DNA of 64,000 nucleotides from Bdellovibrio bacteriovorus (GCF_002208115.1 NZ_CP020946.1:2852001-2916000), one strand, 5' to 3'. Shown: positions 33,959 through 42,805, counted from the first letter of the stretch. Notes: generated from the letters alone by a model not told the origin. Made by a program: numbers and translations.

Positions 33959-34576
33959 TTAAGACAGCTTTCTATTGCTGATCAGCATGCGTTTTCCGTC
34001 CTCAAAAAGGACTTCCAAACGATCATATTCATTGGAAAGGATGAAACCCCAGCCAAAGATCTTATGCTGTAGCGGAGTTTTTGCCTCAAATTGACCAGAA
34101 ATGCTGTAGTTCGGGGCTTTCATGGCCTTGTACTTCTCATGAAGCTCGTGCCATTTCACCTGATCGTCTGACATTCCGGTTTTGTCGATTTTGACCTTTT
34201 TTTCTTTTTTCGGAGCTTCGACTTCAACTGCCGCAGCCTCTTCAACCAGCTTCAGTTTTCTCTCGGGCTTTTCCGCCTTCGCAGCTTTTTCAGCTTTCAC
34301 AGCTTTCGGAGCCGGAGCCGGCTTTTCCGCTTTGACTGGTTTTACCGGGGCTGGAGCTTCTTTTTTAACAGGAGCTTTGGCTGCCTTCACTTCCTTTGCC
34401 GGTTTTGCAACTGGCTTCGGAGCAGCTTTTGCCACAGGCTTAGCAGCAGGTTTCGCAGCCGGCTTGGCAGGTTTTGCCGCCTTCGCAGGGGCTGCCTTAG
34501 CCGGGGCTTTTTTCGCCACAGGCTTCGCCGTTTTCTTTGCCGCAGGTGCTTCCTTTTTCGCTGCCTTTTTTGCCAT
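33959..34576 (-). CDS. Lys/Ala/Pro-rich histone-like tail fused to a small beta-barrel domain
   Basis: In the 205-residue product, residues 1-105 are a low-complexity Lys/Ala/Pro tail built from AAKPAK-like repeats, like histone H1 or AlgP-type tails. After an acidic/basic linker, residues 135-205 form a small domain: MSDDQVKWHELHEKYKAMKAP, TPLQHKIFGWGFILSNEYDRLEVLFEDGKRMLISNRKL. The FGWGxVL..VLFEDGKRxL pattern resembles the Tudor-like C-terminal domain of UvrD/PcrA helicases, which binds RNA polymerase. A nucleoid or transcription-associated role is therefore plausible. This is inference from composition and motif. Confidence 0.72.
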   Translation of the reverse strand: MAKKAAKKEAPAAKKTAKPVAKKAPAKAAPAKAAKPAKPAAKPAAKPVAKAAPKPVAKPAKEVKAAKAPVKKEAPAPVKPVKAEKPAPAPKAVKAEKAAKAEKPERKLKLVEEAAAVEVEAPKKEKKVKIDKTGMSDDQVKWHELHEKYKAMKAPNYSISGQFEAKTPLQHKIFGWGFILSNEYDRLEVLFEDGKRMLISNRKLS

Positions 34577-34702
34577 CGCGTTTCCTCTCCAAAATTAAAG
34601 GTGAGAAAGAATCAAAAAGTGTCTATATAAGCAGCTTTATACTATCACCCAGTGTCTTGACATCAAAAAAATAATAGTAAAGTGTTAGCGCGAGGCATCA
34701 CT

Positions 34703-35749
34703 ATGATCACAGCAGAAGTCATTAAAGAGTTAAATTCTTCCGATTTGAACTTCGTCTCCGGCTCACTTTCCGCCGTAGCTTCGAAGGTCCTTCCCCCTGA
34801 ACAGTGCGATTCTGAAAGCCTGGTATTTGTGTCCAAGCCCGATCAACTGGCCCTGGCACTGAAAGCCCAGGCCCCGATTATCGTGGCTCACAAATCCCTG
34901 ACAGTTCCGACCGACAGCAAAGCGGCGTTCTTCACTGCAGGCTCTATCCAACTGGGAATGGCCGCGATCCTTCCGCTGTTTGACGGCAAGATGAACCGCT
35001 TCAACCAGGCGACCAAAATCCACCCGACGGCGATCGTTCACGAAACTGCGCATCTGGGTAAAAACGTGGGCCTGGGTCCTTATGTGGTCATCGGCGAACA
35101 CGCCAAGATCGGTGATGGCGCCACCATCGGAGCCCACACCGTGGTGGAATCCTTTGCAGAAATCGGTGACCACACCCTTTTGCATCCCCATGTTTTTGTG
35201 GGGTCCCACTGCGTTTTAGGATCTCATTGTGAAATCCACCCGCACACCACCATTGGTTCGGACGGCTTCGCCTTTGCGATGCAAAAAGACGGAACTCAGA
35301 AAAAGATCCCGCAGATCGGCCGCGTGGTTATCGGCAACAACGTCGAGCTGGGTGCAAACTGCGCCGTCGACCGCGCTGCTTTGACTGAAACCCGCATCGG
35401 CAACGGCACCAAGATGGATAACTTCTGTCACATTGCCCACAATGTGATTATCGGCGAAAACAACGTGATGGCGGCAAAATTCAGCATTGCCGGTTCCAGC
35501 AAAATCGGAAACAACTGCATGTTCGGCGGCGAAGTGGCGGTTTCTGACCATATCACAGTCGGCGACCGCATTGTGATCGCCGGCCGTGGTGCTGTGACTT
35601 ACAACCTGACAGAGCCTGGCCAGTACGGCGGCTACCCGTTGGAGCCCCTGCGTGACGCCCTGAAAACCCTGACCAACAAAACCCACCTCACGCGCCTGCG
35701 CAAAGACGTATCCCGCGTGATTAAACATCTGGGTCTGAAAGACGAATAA
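34703..35749 (+). CDS. lpxD: UDP-3-O-acylglucosamine N-acyltransferase
   Basis: The 348-residue product starts at ATG 34703 with GAGG seven bases upstream. The N-terminal uridine-binding domain is followed by a left-handed beta-helix of hexapeptide repeats ([26 protein letters not shown] and on). The signature [17 protein letters not shown] and the catalytic His region [16 protein letters not shown] are present, with a C-terminal helix. LpxD adds the third acyl chain in lipid A synthesis in the cytoplasm. Its isolation from lpxA, lpxB and fabZ is notable. The next gene follows after 15 bases with an AAGGAG SD. Confidence 0.95.
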   Translation: MITAEVIKELNSSDLNFVSGSLSAVASKVLPPEQCDSESLVFVSKPDQLALALKAQAPIIVAHKSLTVPTDSKAAFFTAGSIQLGMAAILPLFDGKMNRFNQATKIHPTAIVHETAHLGKNVGLGPYVVIGEHAKIGDGATIGAHTVVESFAEIGDHTLLHPHVFVGSHCVLGSHCEIHPHTTIGSDGFAFAMQKDGTQKKIPQIGRVVIGNNVELGANCAVDRAALTETRIGNGTKMDNFCHIAHNVIIGENNVMAAKFSIAGSSKIGNNCMFGGEVAVSDHITVGDRIVIAGRGAVTYNLTEPGQYGGYPLEPLRDALKTLTNKTHLTRLRKDVSRVIKHLGLKDE

Positions 35750-35764
35750 CAAGGAGATCCCTCA

Positions 35765-36130
35765 ATGACATATCAGTTTTATAAAATCATGCACTTCCTG
35801 GGTTTGATGACCCTGTTCTTCGGATTGGGCGGTCTGCTGGTTGCCAACTATGCAAAAGTGACTTTGACCAAACAAGCCCGCATCATGACGTTTGTGACTC
35901 ACGGGGTGGGTTTGATGCTGCTTTTGATTGGTGGCTTCGGGATGATGGCTAAATTGGGTATCATGGCCGCTATGCCAGGCTGGTTGTACGGCAAATTGAT
36001 CATCTGGATGCTTTTGGGTCTGGCGGTTTCTTTGATCAAAAGAAAAGGCTATATCGGATGGCCGATCACCATCCTGCTTTTGGTTCTGGGAACCACGGCA
36101 GCGATCTTTGCGATCAACAAACCGTTCTAA
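35765..36130 (+). CDS. Small four-helix membrane protein (SirB2/CopD-like)
   Basis: The 121-residue product is almost entirely hydrophobic, with four predicted membrane helices (about 5-27, 41-64, 72-90, 97-116). FYKIMHFLGLMTLFFGLGG has the early His of heme-binding or SirB-like small membrane proteins, but the resemblance is weak. It sits 15 bases behind lpxD with a strong SD, so it is co-transcribed. An envelope function is likely; nothing more specific can be said. Confidence 0.7.
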   Translation: MTYQFYKIMHFLGLMTLFFGLGGLLVANYAKVTLTKQARIMTFVTHGVGLMLLLIGGFGMMAKLGIMAAMPGWLYGKLIIWMLLGLAVSLIKRKGYIGWPITILLLVLGTTAAIFAINKPF

Positions 36131-36152
36131 TTAAATCACAGGCCTTAAAAAC

Positions 36153-36185
36153 AAAAAACCGAGGTGATGAACCTCGGTTTTTTTA
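36153..36185. terminator. Bidirectional terminator between convergent genes
   Basis: AAAAACCGAGGT, loop GATGA, ACCTCGGTTTTTTT. Confidence 0.9.
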
Positions 36186-36189
36186 TTTT

Positions 36190-36564
36190 CTACTGACGAG
36201 TGCACTGAACGCGGGCTGAAGCGAAGTATTCCCAGCCGGAATCATTCTCTTCATACTCCAGAGTGCCCTCACCGTTGTCGGCCACTTCCAGTTTAACAAA
36301 GTACTCTGTGCGGTCGCCCAAAGCCGTGGTCAGCTTCGTCATGCCGCCAATAGTGCGGTACAGGCGAGTGTGCTCACCCACCCAACTGTTTTCAAAGTCT
36401 GCACTGGAAAAATTCACTTCGGCATAGTCATTCACATCAACGGAAATCGTGACGGACACCGGAACCTGCTCTTCCGTCAGCCCCTGACAGGAAAACTTCT
36501 TAGCCGCCAAGGAAGGAACAGAGAACAACAAGGGTGCTGCCATCGCCAACATCAATTTTTTCAT
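36190..36564 (-). CDS. Small secreted hypothetical protein
   Basis: The 124-residue product has a signal peptide ending PSLAA-K. The mature part is rich in beta-prone segments (VPVSVTISVDVNDYAEVNF, EYFVKLEVADNGEGTLEY) with one Cys at each end, which may pair. I do not recognise the family. A similar-sized secreted gene lies 40 bases upstream on the same strand, with the same plan of an early and a late cysteine. Confidence 0.65.
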   Translation of the reverse strand: MKKLMLAMAAPLLFSVPSLAAKKFSCQGLTEEQVPVSVTISVDVNDYAEVNFSSADFENSWVGEHTRLYRTIGGMTKLTTALGDRTEYFVKLEVADNGEGTLEYEENDSGWEYFASARVQCTRQ

Positions 36565-36604
36565 CTTTTACTCCAATTAAACGTACTGCAAAAATTCAAA
36601 CAAT

Positions 36605-37000
36605 CTACTGAATCGGTTCAGCCAGCTCACACTGAACAGTGAAACCCTTCAGTGTCGACTTCACCCAGGAAACCTTCTGACCGGATATTTCCACAGAAGA
36701 CTCTGTTTCACCAATCATCAGGTTCTGCAAAAAGATCAGGGACTCCGGAATCGCTCCGCTGATGTCGTCCTCGATGAAAAGCTGATATTGAATCTTCAGC
36801 TCGGCATCCCCGAACTGGATCTGCGAAAATTTCGCATAACCAATATCGGTTTTAACGTTCATCATGTATTCGGAATGCTCTTTCAGAACCACGCCGTCAT
36901 TCAAAAGACGGCAGTCGATTTTCTGATAGACATCCTTGGACGTCAGTCCCGCCATCGCCGAAACCGGCATAAGCATCATCACAGCCAAAAGCAGTTTCAT
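36605..37000 (-). CDS. Small secreted hypothetical protein
   Basis: The 131-residue product has a signal peptide ending SAMAG. The mature region contains IDCRLLNDGVVLKEHSEYMM and FTVQCELAEPI, one Cys near each end as in the following gene, suggesting a related small beta-rich fold. The family is not recognised. It lies between the RlmL-like methyltransferase gene and the other small secreted gene on the same strand. Confidence 0.65.
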   Translation of the reverse strand: MKLLLAVMMLMPVSAMAGLTSKDVYQKIDCRLLNDGVVLKEHSEYMMNVKTDIGYAKFSQIQFGDAELKIQYQLFIEDDISGAIPESLIFLQNLMIGETESSVEISGQKVSWVKSTLKGFTVQCELAEPIQ

Positions 37001-37017
37001 ATCCCCCCCTTTATTCC

Positions 37018-38142
37018 TTAGAACATGGAGTACTTAAGGAAGCGGCATTCGATGTTTCCGTTAAACACGAAGTGCTTGCGTGTGGATTTCAGTTTCAAAT
37101 CAGCGATCAGCTCTTTGTTACCGGAAAGGATCCACGCGTCCCAGCCCTTGAATCTGTGCTTCATGGTGAAGCTCAAGTCACGGTACACGTCACGCAGATT
37201 GTCCTCATCACCGATACGCGCGCCGTAGGGCGGATTCACAATAATAAGACCTTTTTCAACCGGTGGCTCGACAGTTGCCACAGATTCTTTTTTGAATTCG
37301 ATCACCTGATCAACACCCGCACGCTTGGCATTGTCTTTCGCATTCATCAAAACGCGTTTGTCGATATCAAAGCCATAGAACTTGAAATCAAGTTCTTCTT
37401 TTTCCGCGTCCATGGCTTCCTGAACAACCTTTTCCCACGTCTCTTCTTCATAGTTCAACCAGTTCTGGAAACCAAAACCTTTGCGGTTGATACCAGGGGC
37501 AATGTTCAAAGACATCATCGCCGCCTCAATCAGGAATGTTCCGGAACCGCACATAAAGTCCACCAGTGGGCTTTGACGATCCCACTCGGACAAGCGCAGC
37601 AGACCGGCAGCCAGGTTTTCTTTCAGCGGAGCATCGCCAACTTCTTTGCGGTAACCACGTTTGAACAAGCTGTCACCGGAGGTGTCGATCGCGACGTTGA
37701 ACTGGTTTTTGATCGCACGCACGTGAATGCGCAGGTCCGGATTGGTGTTATCAACATCCGGGCGCACGCCGAATTTTTCGCGGAACTGATCCACGATAGC
37801 GTCTTTGACTTTCATCGCCACAAAACGCTGGTCACGCATTTTGGATTCATTGACGCTGGCGTCGATGGAGATGGTCTGATTCGGCTTGATGTATTTGGTG
37901 AAATCGTGGCGAAGAATCTGACTGTACAGTTCTTCCGGCTGATAAGCCGTGAAATCAAGGACAGGCTTCAGAATACGGCTGGCCAAACGGGAGTGAAGGT
38001 TCGCTTTATAGCAGCCTTCCCAGTTGCTTTCGAAGAACACACCACCGATGTAACGGTCTGTGACCTTCAGGCCAAGCTCTTTCAATTCAAGTTCCAGGGG
38101 TTCAACAAGTCCACGGGCTGTGGAGGCAAAAAACTGAGGCAT
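37018..38142 (-). CDS. THUMP-domain 23S rRNA guanine-N2 methyltransferase (RlmL N-half-like)
   Basis: The 374-residue product has an N-terminal ferredoxin-like/THUMP region (about 1-160: FFASTARGLVEPLELELKEL, KVKDAIVDQFREKFGVRPDV). A Rossmann methyltransferase domain follows, with PLVDFMCGSGTFLIEAAMMS (motif I) and the catalytic NPPYGARIGDE. This matches the m2G2445 methyltransferase half of RlmL (YcbY). It lacks the second, RlmK-like methyltransferase half of the E. coli fusion. It probably modifies 23S rRNA; exact position is inferred. Confidence 0.88.
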   Translation of the reverse strand: MPQFFASTARGLVEPLELELKELGLKVTDRYIGGVFFESNWEGCYKANLHSRLASRILKPVLDFTAYQPEELYSQILRHDFTKYIKPNQTISIDASVNESKMRDQRFVAMKVKDAIVDQFREKFGVRPDVDNTNPDLRIHVRAIKNQFNVAIDTSGDSLFKRGYRKEVGDAPLKENLAAGLLRLSEWDRQSPLVDFMCGSGTFLIEAAMMSLNIAPGINRKGFGFQNWLNYEEETWEKVVQEAMDAEKEELDFKFYGFDIDKRVLMNAKDNAKRAGVDQVIEFKKESVATVEPPVEKGLIIVNPPYGARIGDEDNLRDVYRDLSFTMKHRFKGWDAWILSGNKELIADLKLKSTRKHFVFNGNIECRFLKYSMF

Positions 38143-38193
38143 GGGACTGAGCCTTTCCTTTGTTAAGAAAGCCCAGTCCGAACGCCAGGCTTC

Positions 38194-39930
38194 CTATGTT
38201 TCGCGGTATTGTGGTCCACCGCCCCCTTCAGGAACGGTCCACTCGATGTTTTCGAATGGGCACTTAATATCACAAGTTTTGCAGTGAATACAGTTGGTAT
38301 AATTGATTTGTAAGTCCTTCTTACCTGCCTCTTTTGTAGACGGCACCATCTCATAAACCGCCGCCGGGCAGAAATGATTACATGGTGATTTGTACTGAGG
38401 CTCACATACGGTACGGCAGATGTCCCCGTCCTTCAAAATAAGGTGGTTTGGGGAGTCCTCGTCATGCATGGTCCCGGTCAGGTAAACACTGGAAAGCTTA
38501 TCAAAGAACAGCTCGCCATCCGGCTTCGGAAGCTTGTTGTCTTCGTGATCCAGGCCATAAGGGCCCCAGATATCCAGGACTTTTTCGGTGGTTTCAGCGT
38601 CGATATGGTCAATCGGCATTGGGTCCTGCAGACCGCGACCGCCCGTCAGCTCTTGCAGGGCCAACAGAGGCATGCTTTCCACGATGCCCTTGCTCAAGGC
38701 CTGGTGGAAGTTACGAACGCGGTAAAGCTCTTCTTTTACGAAGCCGGCTTCAATACGGTCAGAATACCCCTTGGTCACTTCCTCAGAGAAATCGCCACCC
38801 TTGATCAAGCCGTCAACGACGGCTTCCGCCGCCTGCATGCCGGATTTCATCGCCAAATGGATCCCTTTAAGCTTCTGCACGTCCACCATGCTGGCAGAGT
38901 CACCGCAGACCATAAAGCCGTTACCGTAAAGCTTCGGCATGGAATACCAGCCGCCCGCAGGCAGGGTCTTACCGCCGTAGGCGATGACTTTGCCGCCTTT
39001 AAGCATGCTTTGCAGGAACGGATGGGTTTTCAGCTTTTGCAGTTCACGGTGTGGATCCAGCAACGGATCCTGAGTATCAAGGTAAGCCACAAGGCCCACG
39101 ATGATCTTGTCCCCTGGAAGGGTGTAAATGAAAGTACCACCGATGGATTTGGACAGAGGGAAGCCCATGGTATGGATAACCTGGCCGGCTTCCACCGTAC
39201 CCGGAGGCATCTGGATGATTTCTTTCACGCCTTCTTCGAAGACTTCTTTGTTTTTACCGGCGCGCAGATCCAGCTTCTTTTCAACCTGGCGGAACAGGGA
39301 ACCACGAGTCCCTTCGGCAAAGATCACGACTTTGGATTTCAAAATCAGACCCGGCTCGAAGTTCGCTTTTGGATTGCCATGTTTGTCGCGGCCTTTGTCG
39401 CCAGTGCGAACGCCGACGATCTTGTCGCCTTCATAAAGCGCCTCAACTGCCGCAAAGCCCGGGAAGATGTTGATGCCTTTTTCTTCACACTTAGTGCCCA
39501 ACCAGCGGTTGAACTTGCTCAAAGAGATAATGTAATTGCCTTCGTTGTGGAACGGCGGAGGCGTGATTGGCAGCTTGAAAGAGAAGTCAGAACCCAGATA
39601 GTAAACCGCATCTTTTTTGACTTCAGAGTCAATCGGGCAGCCTTCTTCTTTGAAGTTGGGAATAAGTTCAGTCAAAGCCTTCGGATTCAAAACCGCGCCC
39701 GAGAAACTGTGCGCGCCCACCTCCGAAGCTTTTTCCAGAACAACGATCATCTGTTCCGGGATTTGTTCGCCCTGCTTTTTACCAGCAGCAACGTCTTCGT
39801 TGTGTTTTTGAATTTGATTTTGCAGATGCAAAGCGCAGGACAAGCCCGCGGAACCACCACCGACGATCAGGACATCGACGTCCATCGTTTCGCGTGTTAC
39901 ACCTTCTGGCAGTTGATCGTATACAGACAT
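38194..39930 (-). CDS. Electron transfer flavoprotein-ubiquinone oxidoreductase
   Basis: The 578-residue product starts at ATG 39930 with GGAGA upstream; an earlier TTG reading at 39945 overlaps that SD. The FAD-binding GGGSAGLSCALHLQ lies near 23-36. Family features are GAHSFSGAVLNPKALTELIP, GTFIYTLPGDKIIVGLVAYLD and GDSASMVDVQKLKGIHLAMKSG. The C-terminal [4Fe-4S] site is CIHCKTCDIKCPFENIEW. It passes electrons from ETF (fatty-acid and amino-acid oxidation) to quinone at the membrane. This fits the branched-chain oxoacid dehydrogenase elsewhere in the window and a diet of prey lipids and protein. Confidence 0.95.
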   Translation of the reverse strand: MSVYDQLPEGVTRETMDVDVLIVGGGSAGLSCALHLQNQIQKHNEDVAAGKKQGEQIPEQMIVVLEKASEVGAHSFSGAVLNPKALTELIPNFKEEGCPIDSEVKKDAVYYLGSDFSFKLPITPPPFHNEGNYIISLSKFNRWLGTKCEEKGINIFPGFAAVEALYEGDKIVGVRTGDKGRDKHGNPKANFEPGLILKSKVVIFAEGTRGSLFRQVEKKLDLRAGKNKEVFEEGVKEIIQMPPGTVEAGQVIHTMGFPLSKSIGGTFIYTLPGDKIIVGLVAYLDTQDPLLDPHRELQKLKTHPFLQSMLKGGKVIAYGGKTLPAGGWYSMPKLYGNGFMVCGDSASMVDVQKLKGIHLAMKSGMQAAEAVVDGLIKGGDFSEEVTKGYSDRIEAGFVKEELYRVRNFHQALSKGIVESMPLLALQELTGGRGLQDPMPIDHIDAETTEKVLDIWGPYGLDHEDNKLPKPDGELFFDKLSSVYLTGTMHDEDSPNHLILKDGDICRTVCEPQYKSPCNHFCPAAVYEMVPSTKEAGKKDLQINYTNCIHCKTCDIKCPFENIEWTVPEGGGGPQYRET

Positions 39931-39983
39931 ATTCTCTCCATTCAATTCAATACAAAAACTCGAAACCCGGGGGCTGGCTTCCC

Positions 39984-40229
39984 CTATTCTTCCATCGGCT
40001 CGTCTTTGACTTCCGCCTGTGGAGCCAGCTTGCGCGCCGGAGTGGCCAGTTGGGACTGAACCTTCAGTTCCTCTTCATCCCGTCCGCCAGGATAAAGACG
40101 CTTCTTGGCCTTCATCGCAATCTCTGCCTCACGGGCCTCATCGTACTGAGGCTCGGTGGTGTCTTGCGCGTGCGCAAATGGAACACCTACTGAGGATAGC
40201 AGAAACAAACATAAGAAAACTCGGATCAT
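39984..40229 (-). CDS. Small secreted charged hypothetical protein
   Basis: The 81-residue product starts at ATG 40229 behind CAGGAG; an in-frame upstream start at 40262 would mask the signal peptide, which ends FAHAQ. The mature part is Glu/Lys/Ala-rich without cysteines (YDEAREAEIAMKAKKRLYPGGRDEEE) and probably helical or disordered. No family is recognised. It lies upstream of the ETF oxidoreductase gene on the same strand. Confidence 0.62.
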   Translation of the reverse strand: MIRVFLCLFLLSSVGVPFAHAQDTTEPQYDEAREAEIAMKAKKRLYPGGRDEEELKVQSQLATPARKLAPQAEVKDEPMEE

Positions 40230-40367
40230 AACCCGCTCCTGTCTTCCGCGCTTCGCGCGCATATTAAAAGCTAACTGAGAAAGTTGTCATTAGAAATAGT
40301 GCAGGAATTCTGGTTTTCAGTCCAGAACTCTGGCGCGGCCCAGCCCATGTTTTTCGGGGGTAAAAGC

Positions 40368-41198
40368 TCAACCCACCGGCAGTCTGCGGTGGAACTTCAT
40401 CGGTATTTGGCGTCGAACAGATTCAATCCGCTCGCGTGTGAATTTAGCGATCGTCACCCCAGGCTGGCGCTTTTCAACTTGGCCTACCACGGCCCCCCAA
40501 GGGTCGATAATCAGACTGTGACCATAGGTTTCCCGGGTGCCCCCGCGAAGACCTGTATGAGTGCCGCCTTGGGCGGCTGCGATCACATAAGATTGATTCT
40601 CAATCGCACGGGCTCTGAGCAGGATTTCCCAGTGGGCCTCGCCGGTTTTCACCAGGAATGCCGCCGGCAGCAGAATCACATCGACTTCGCGACGGGCGTA
40701 CTGCGAAAACAGTTCCGCAAAGCGCACATCATAACAAATGGCCTCGCCGACCTTCCAGCCATCGATGTCGATCACATGCGGGGTCTGACCGTGACGGAAC
40801 ACATCGGATTCGCGGATAGGCTGTTGCCCTTCCAACTGAATGTCGAACAGATGCATTTTCTGATAAGTCGGCTGAACCTCCCCTTCCGGAGTGATCAGCG
40901 CCGAGGAATTATAAAGATGCCCCTCCAGATACAGAGGGATCGAGCCCAGATGCAGATAAGTATTGTAGTGTTTGGCCAGTTCGGAAAGACGGGCAAAGGC
41001 CGGGTGACTGAGAGTAAGCCCCTCGATCTTTTCGCCCTCTTTCAGACGCAAATAAAGGCAGTTTTCAGGAAAGGAAACAAAGCGCGGTTGCGCGGTTTTG
41101 AAGGTCTCCTTCAAGAGCTCTTCCATCTGAGCCACGTTGGTTGTTACATCATCGACCGAAGTCATTTGCACTGCTGCGACAACCAACTCTGAGCTCAT
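40368..41198 (-). CDS. Carbon-nitrogen hydrolase (Nit1/Nit2-like amidase)
   Basis: The 276-residue product has the nitrilase-fold triad: E45 in FPENCLYL, K114 in YQKMHLFD, and C155 in GEAICYDVRFAELF. The start AVQMTS and the end PMKFHRRLP are typical of the Nit1/Nit2 branch, which includes deaminated-glutathione amidase and omega-amidase. A metabolite-repair role removing deaminated glutathione or 2-oxoacid amides is likely. Nitrilase proper is unlikely. The start is ATG 41198. Confidence 0.9.
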   Translation of the reverse strand: MSSELVVAAVQMTSVDDVTTNVAQMEELLKETFKTAQPRFVSFPENCLYLRLKEGEKIEGLTLSHPAFARLSELAKHYNTYLHLGSIPLYLEGHLYNSSALITPEGEVQPTYQKMHLFDIQLEGQQPIRESDVFRHGQTPHVIDIDGWKVGEAICYDVRFAELFSQYARREVDVILLPAAFLVKTGEAHWEILLRARAIENQSYVIAAAQGGTHTGLRGGTRETYGHSLIIDPWGAVVGQVEKRQPGVTIAKFTRERIESVRRQIPMKFHRRLPVG

Positions 41199-41209
41199 CA
41201 GGGGACCTC

Positions 41210-41563
41210 TTACTCTTCGCTGTTAATCAGAACATTGGAAGTGCGCGCTTCTTTGACTTCGCGGCAGTTCCATTTGGCTTCTTCCAGATTTTTTCGCACA
41301 TTTGTTACGAAGTCATGGCAGGACTGATGATTTTGTCCAGAGCCGATGGTTTCATCCACACCTTGTTTTGTGTAGATCGCGCGGCAGATTTGGTCTGCAC
41401 CAATCTCAACACGCAGAGTGCGAACCGTCTTGTTATGTTTGCACAGAACAAGAGACTCCCCTAATTCAGCCGCGTGACTGAAAGACGAAAAAAAAAGCAC
41501 TGTGATCGATGCCGACAACAGTGCTTTTATGTTTTTTGCTTTAGAGATTTGGTCCTGTTTCAA
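41210..41563 (-). CDS. Small secreted hypothetical protein with several cysteines
   Basis: The 117-residue product starts at TTG 41563, because AGAGGAG lies seven bases upstream; a longer reading from TTG 41614 has no SD. The signal peptide ends FSHAAELG. The mature part holds four cysteines (LVLCKHNK, DQICRAIY, HQSCHDF, WNCREV), so two disulfides are likely. No family is recognised. It is followed after 11 bases by the nitrilase gene on the same strand. Confidence 0.65.
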   Translation of the reverse strand: MKQDQISKAKNIKALLSASITVLFFSSFSHAAELGESLVLCKHNKTVRTLRVEIGADQICRAIYTKQGVDETIGSGQNHQSCHDFVTNVRKNLEEAKWNCREVKEARTSNVLINSEE

Positions 41564-41701
41564 GCTGCTCTCCTCTTTTAACAAGTGGGGCGAAATTAAT
41601 GTTTCTAAACCCAACTTAGATTTTACGCAGCTATGTAAGAGACTAAAACGAAGAGATCGCCTTAAGGACCAAATTTAGACTTTGTCTTAGGCAAACTTTG
41701 C

Positions 41702-41727
41702 CCGGTTGACCTTTAACTGACAACCGG
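41702..41727 (-). terminator. Hairpin downstream of rplX, weak terminator
   Basis: CCGGTTG, 12-base loop, CAACCGG, ten bases after the rplX stop. There is no clear T-tract, so termination is uncertain. Confidence 0.35.
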
Positions 41728-41736
41728 ACTTATAGA

Positions 41737-42006
41737 CTAAGCGGACTTAGACTTAGCAGCCTTTTTGGAAGTCTTCTTCTCTTTGGAAGCAGCTTCTACC
41801 AACTTCACGTTGGAGTAGTCGATGAAGCCTTCTTTTTTCAAAAGACCATCTTTTTTGTCGTAGTGTGTTTGTACTTTCACACCTTGAACCTGGATTTTCA
41901 TAGCGTTAGCGTCTACAGCGATAACAGTGCCCTTCTTACCTTTGTCAGAGCCTGTGATAACTTGAACTGTCGCGCCTTTTTTGATTTTCAATTTCATTGT
42001 GGCCAA
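41737..42006 (-). CDS. rplX: 50S ribosomal protein L24, outside the spc operon
   Basis: The 89-residue product has the KOW motif KIKKGATVQVITGSDKGKKGTVI at about 6-28. The L24 continuation GVKVQTHYDKKDGLLKKEGFIDYSNVKLV and a basic Lys/Ala tail follow. L24 starts assembly of the large subunit near the exit tunnel. In most bacteria rplX sits between rplN and rplE in the spc operon. Here it follows rpmB by only a few bases. It may be the relocated single copy or a second copy. Confidence 0.9.
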   Translation of the reverse strand: MATMKLKIKKGATVQVITGSDKGKKGTVIAVDANAMKIQVQGVKVQTHYDKKDGLLKKEGFIDYSNVKLVEAASKEKKTSKKAAKSKSA

Positions 42007-42012
42007 CCTTAA

Positions 42013-42300
42013 TTAGTTCTTAGAAGAAATTTTCTTTTTGATTCTCATCTTAACGGTCAAAGCTCTTTTAGAAAGCTTGGAGTCGTCTTGATTAAGGATG
42101 AAATTATCAAAACCACCTACGTGCTCCATATCACGGATAGCACTAGCTGCGATTGAAAGTCTTACCATTTGGTTCAAAACGCGGCTAAAGATGCGTTTTT
42201 TCTGAACATTTGGTAGAGCAGTTGATTTTGTTTTAATGTTGGAGTGGGATACCAAGTTTTTAACAACTGGACCTTTTCCGGTTACTTCACATTTGCTCAT
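42013..42300 (-). CDS. rpmB: 50S ribosomal protein L28
   Basis: The 95-residue product starts at ATG 42300, eight bases after AGGAG; longer upstream readings are not needed. The pattern MSKCEVTGKGPVVKNLVSHSNIKTK, PNVQKKRIF and VRLSIAASAIRDMEHVGGFDNFI is that of L28. The single Cys at position 4 and absence of CxxC pairs suggest the zinc-free form. It is co-transcribed with rplX and divergent from rpsR across a 194-bp gap. Confidence 0.93.
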   Translation of the reverse strand: MSKCEVTGKGPVVKNLVSHSNIKTKSTALPNVQKKRIFSRVLNQMVRLSIAASAIRDMEHVGGFDNFILNQDDSKLSKRALTVKMRIKKKISSKN

Positions 42301-42494
42301 TCTAAGCTCCTCTGGCTCTCTTACATAGGGCACCCCTTCGGATGCCTTAAAACTAGCTACAAGTCTGGGTTGGCGCCTAACGGCGCGAAAAACAAGAAAC
42401 AACCATATAAAGTAAAAAGACACTTGATGGCAACTCTTTTTTCTCGTATACACAAGAACTCGCTAACCAACAGGAAATCGAAAGTAGGATAGTA

Positions 42495-42764
42495 ATGAAA
42501 AAGACAACTCGTAGCAAATACCGTCAGGAATTCTCTGGTGACCACGTATTCGATTACAAAGATCCAGCATCTTTGACTCGTTTCATCGGTGACGGTGGTA
42601 AAATCACTCCATCCAGAATCTCTAAATTGTCCGTTGCTCAACAAAAAAGAGTAGCAGCAGCAGTTAAGAAATCCCGTAACTTGGCTCTATTGCCATCTGG
42701 TTCTGACTCTTACGATACATTCCACAGAGCAGAAGCAATCTCTCCAGTTCCTTTCGAGATCTAA
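42495..42764 (+). CDS. rpsR: 30S ribosomal protein S18
   Basis: The 89-residue product has FDYKDPASLTRFIGDGGKITPSRISKLSVAQQKRVAAAVKKSRNLALLP, the S18 core. It lacks N-terminal cysteines, so it is the zinc-free form. The C-terminal extension after LALLP (about 20 residues, acidic and Ser-rich) is longer than in most S18 proteins. It starts at ATG 42495 with AGGA upstream. It stands alone, not next to rpsF or rplI, and has its own terminator. Codon choice suggests high expression. Confidence 0.94.
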   Translation: MKKTTRSKYRQEFSGDHVFDYKDPASLTRFIGDGGKITPSRISKLSVAQQKRVAAAVKKSRNLALLPSGSDSYDTFHRAEAISPVPFEI

Positions 42765-42805
42765 TCCGAAGCGAACAAGAGAACTGATTTCCTGCTTGGG
42801 AAGAC

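Noticed and set aside
34300-34570. Dense repeats in the Lys/Ala/Pro coding tract
   Set aside because: Low-complexity codon repetition of a basic tail, not a DNA repeat element.
42301-42494. Zur box controlling the ribosomal protein cluster
   Set aside because: No recognisable Zur-type AT-rich palindrome was found in the gap.
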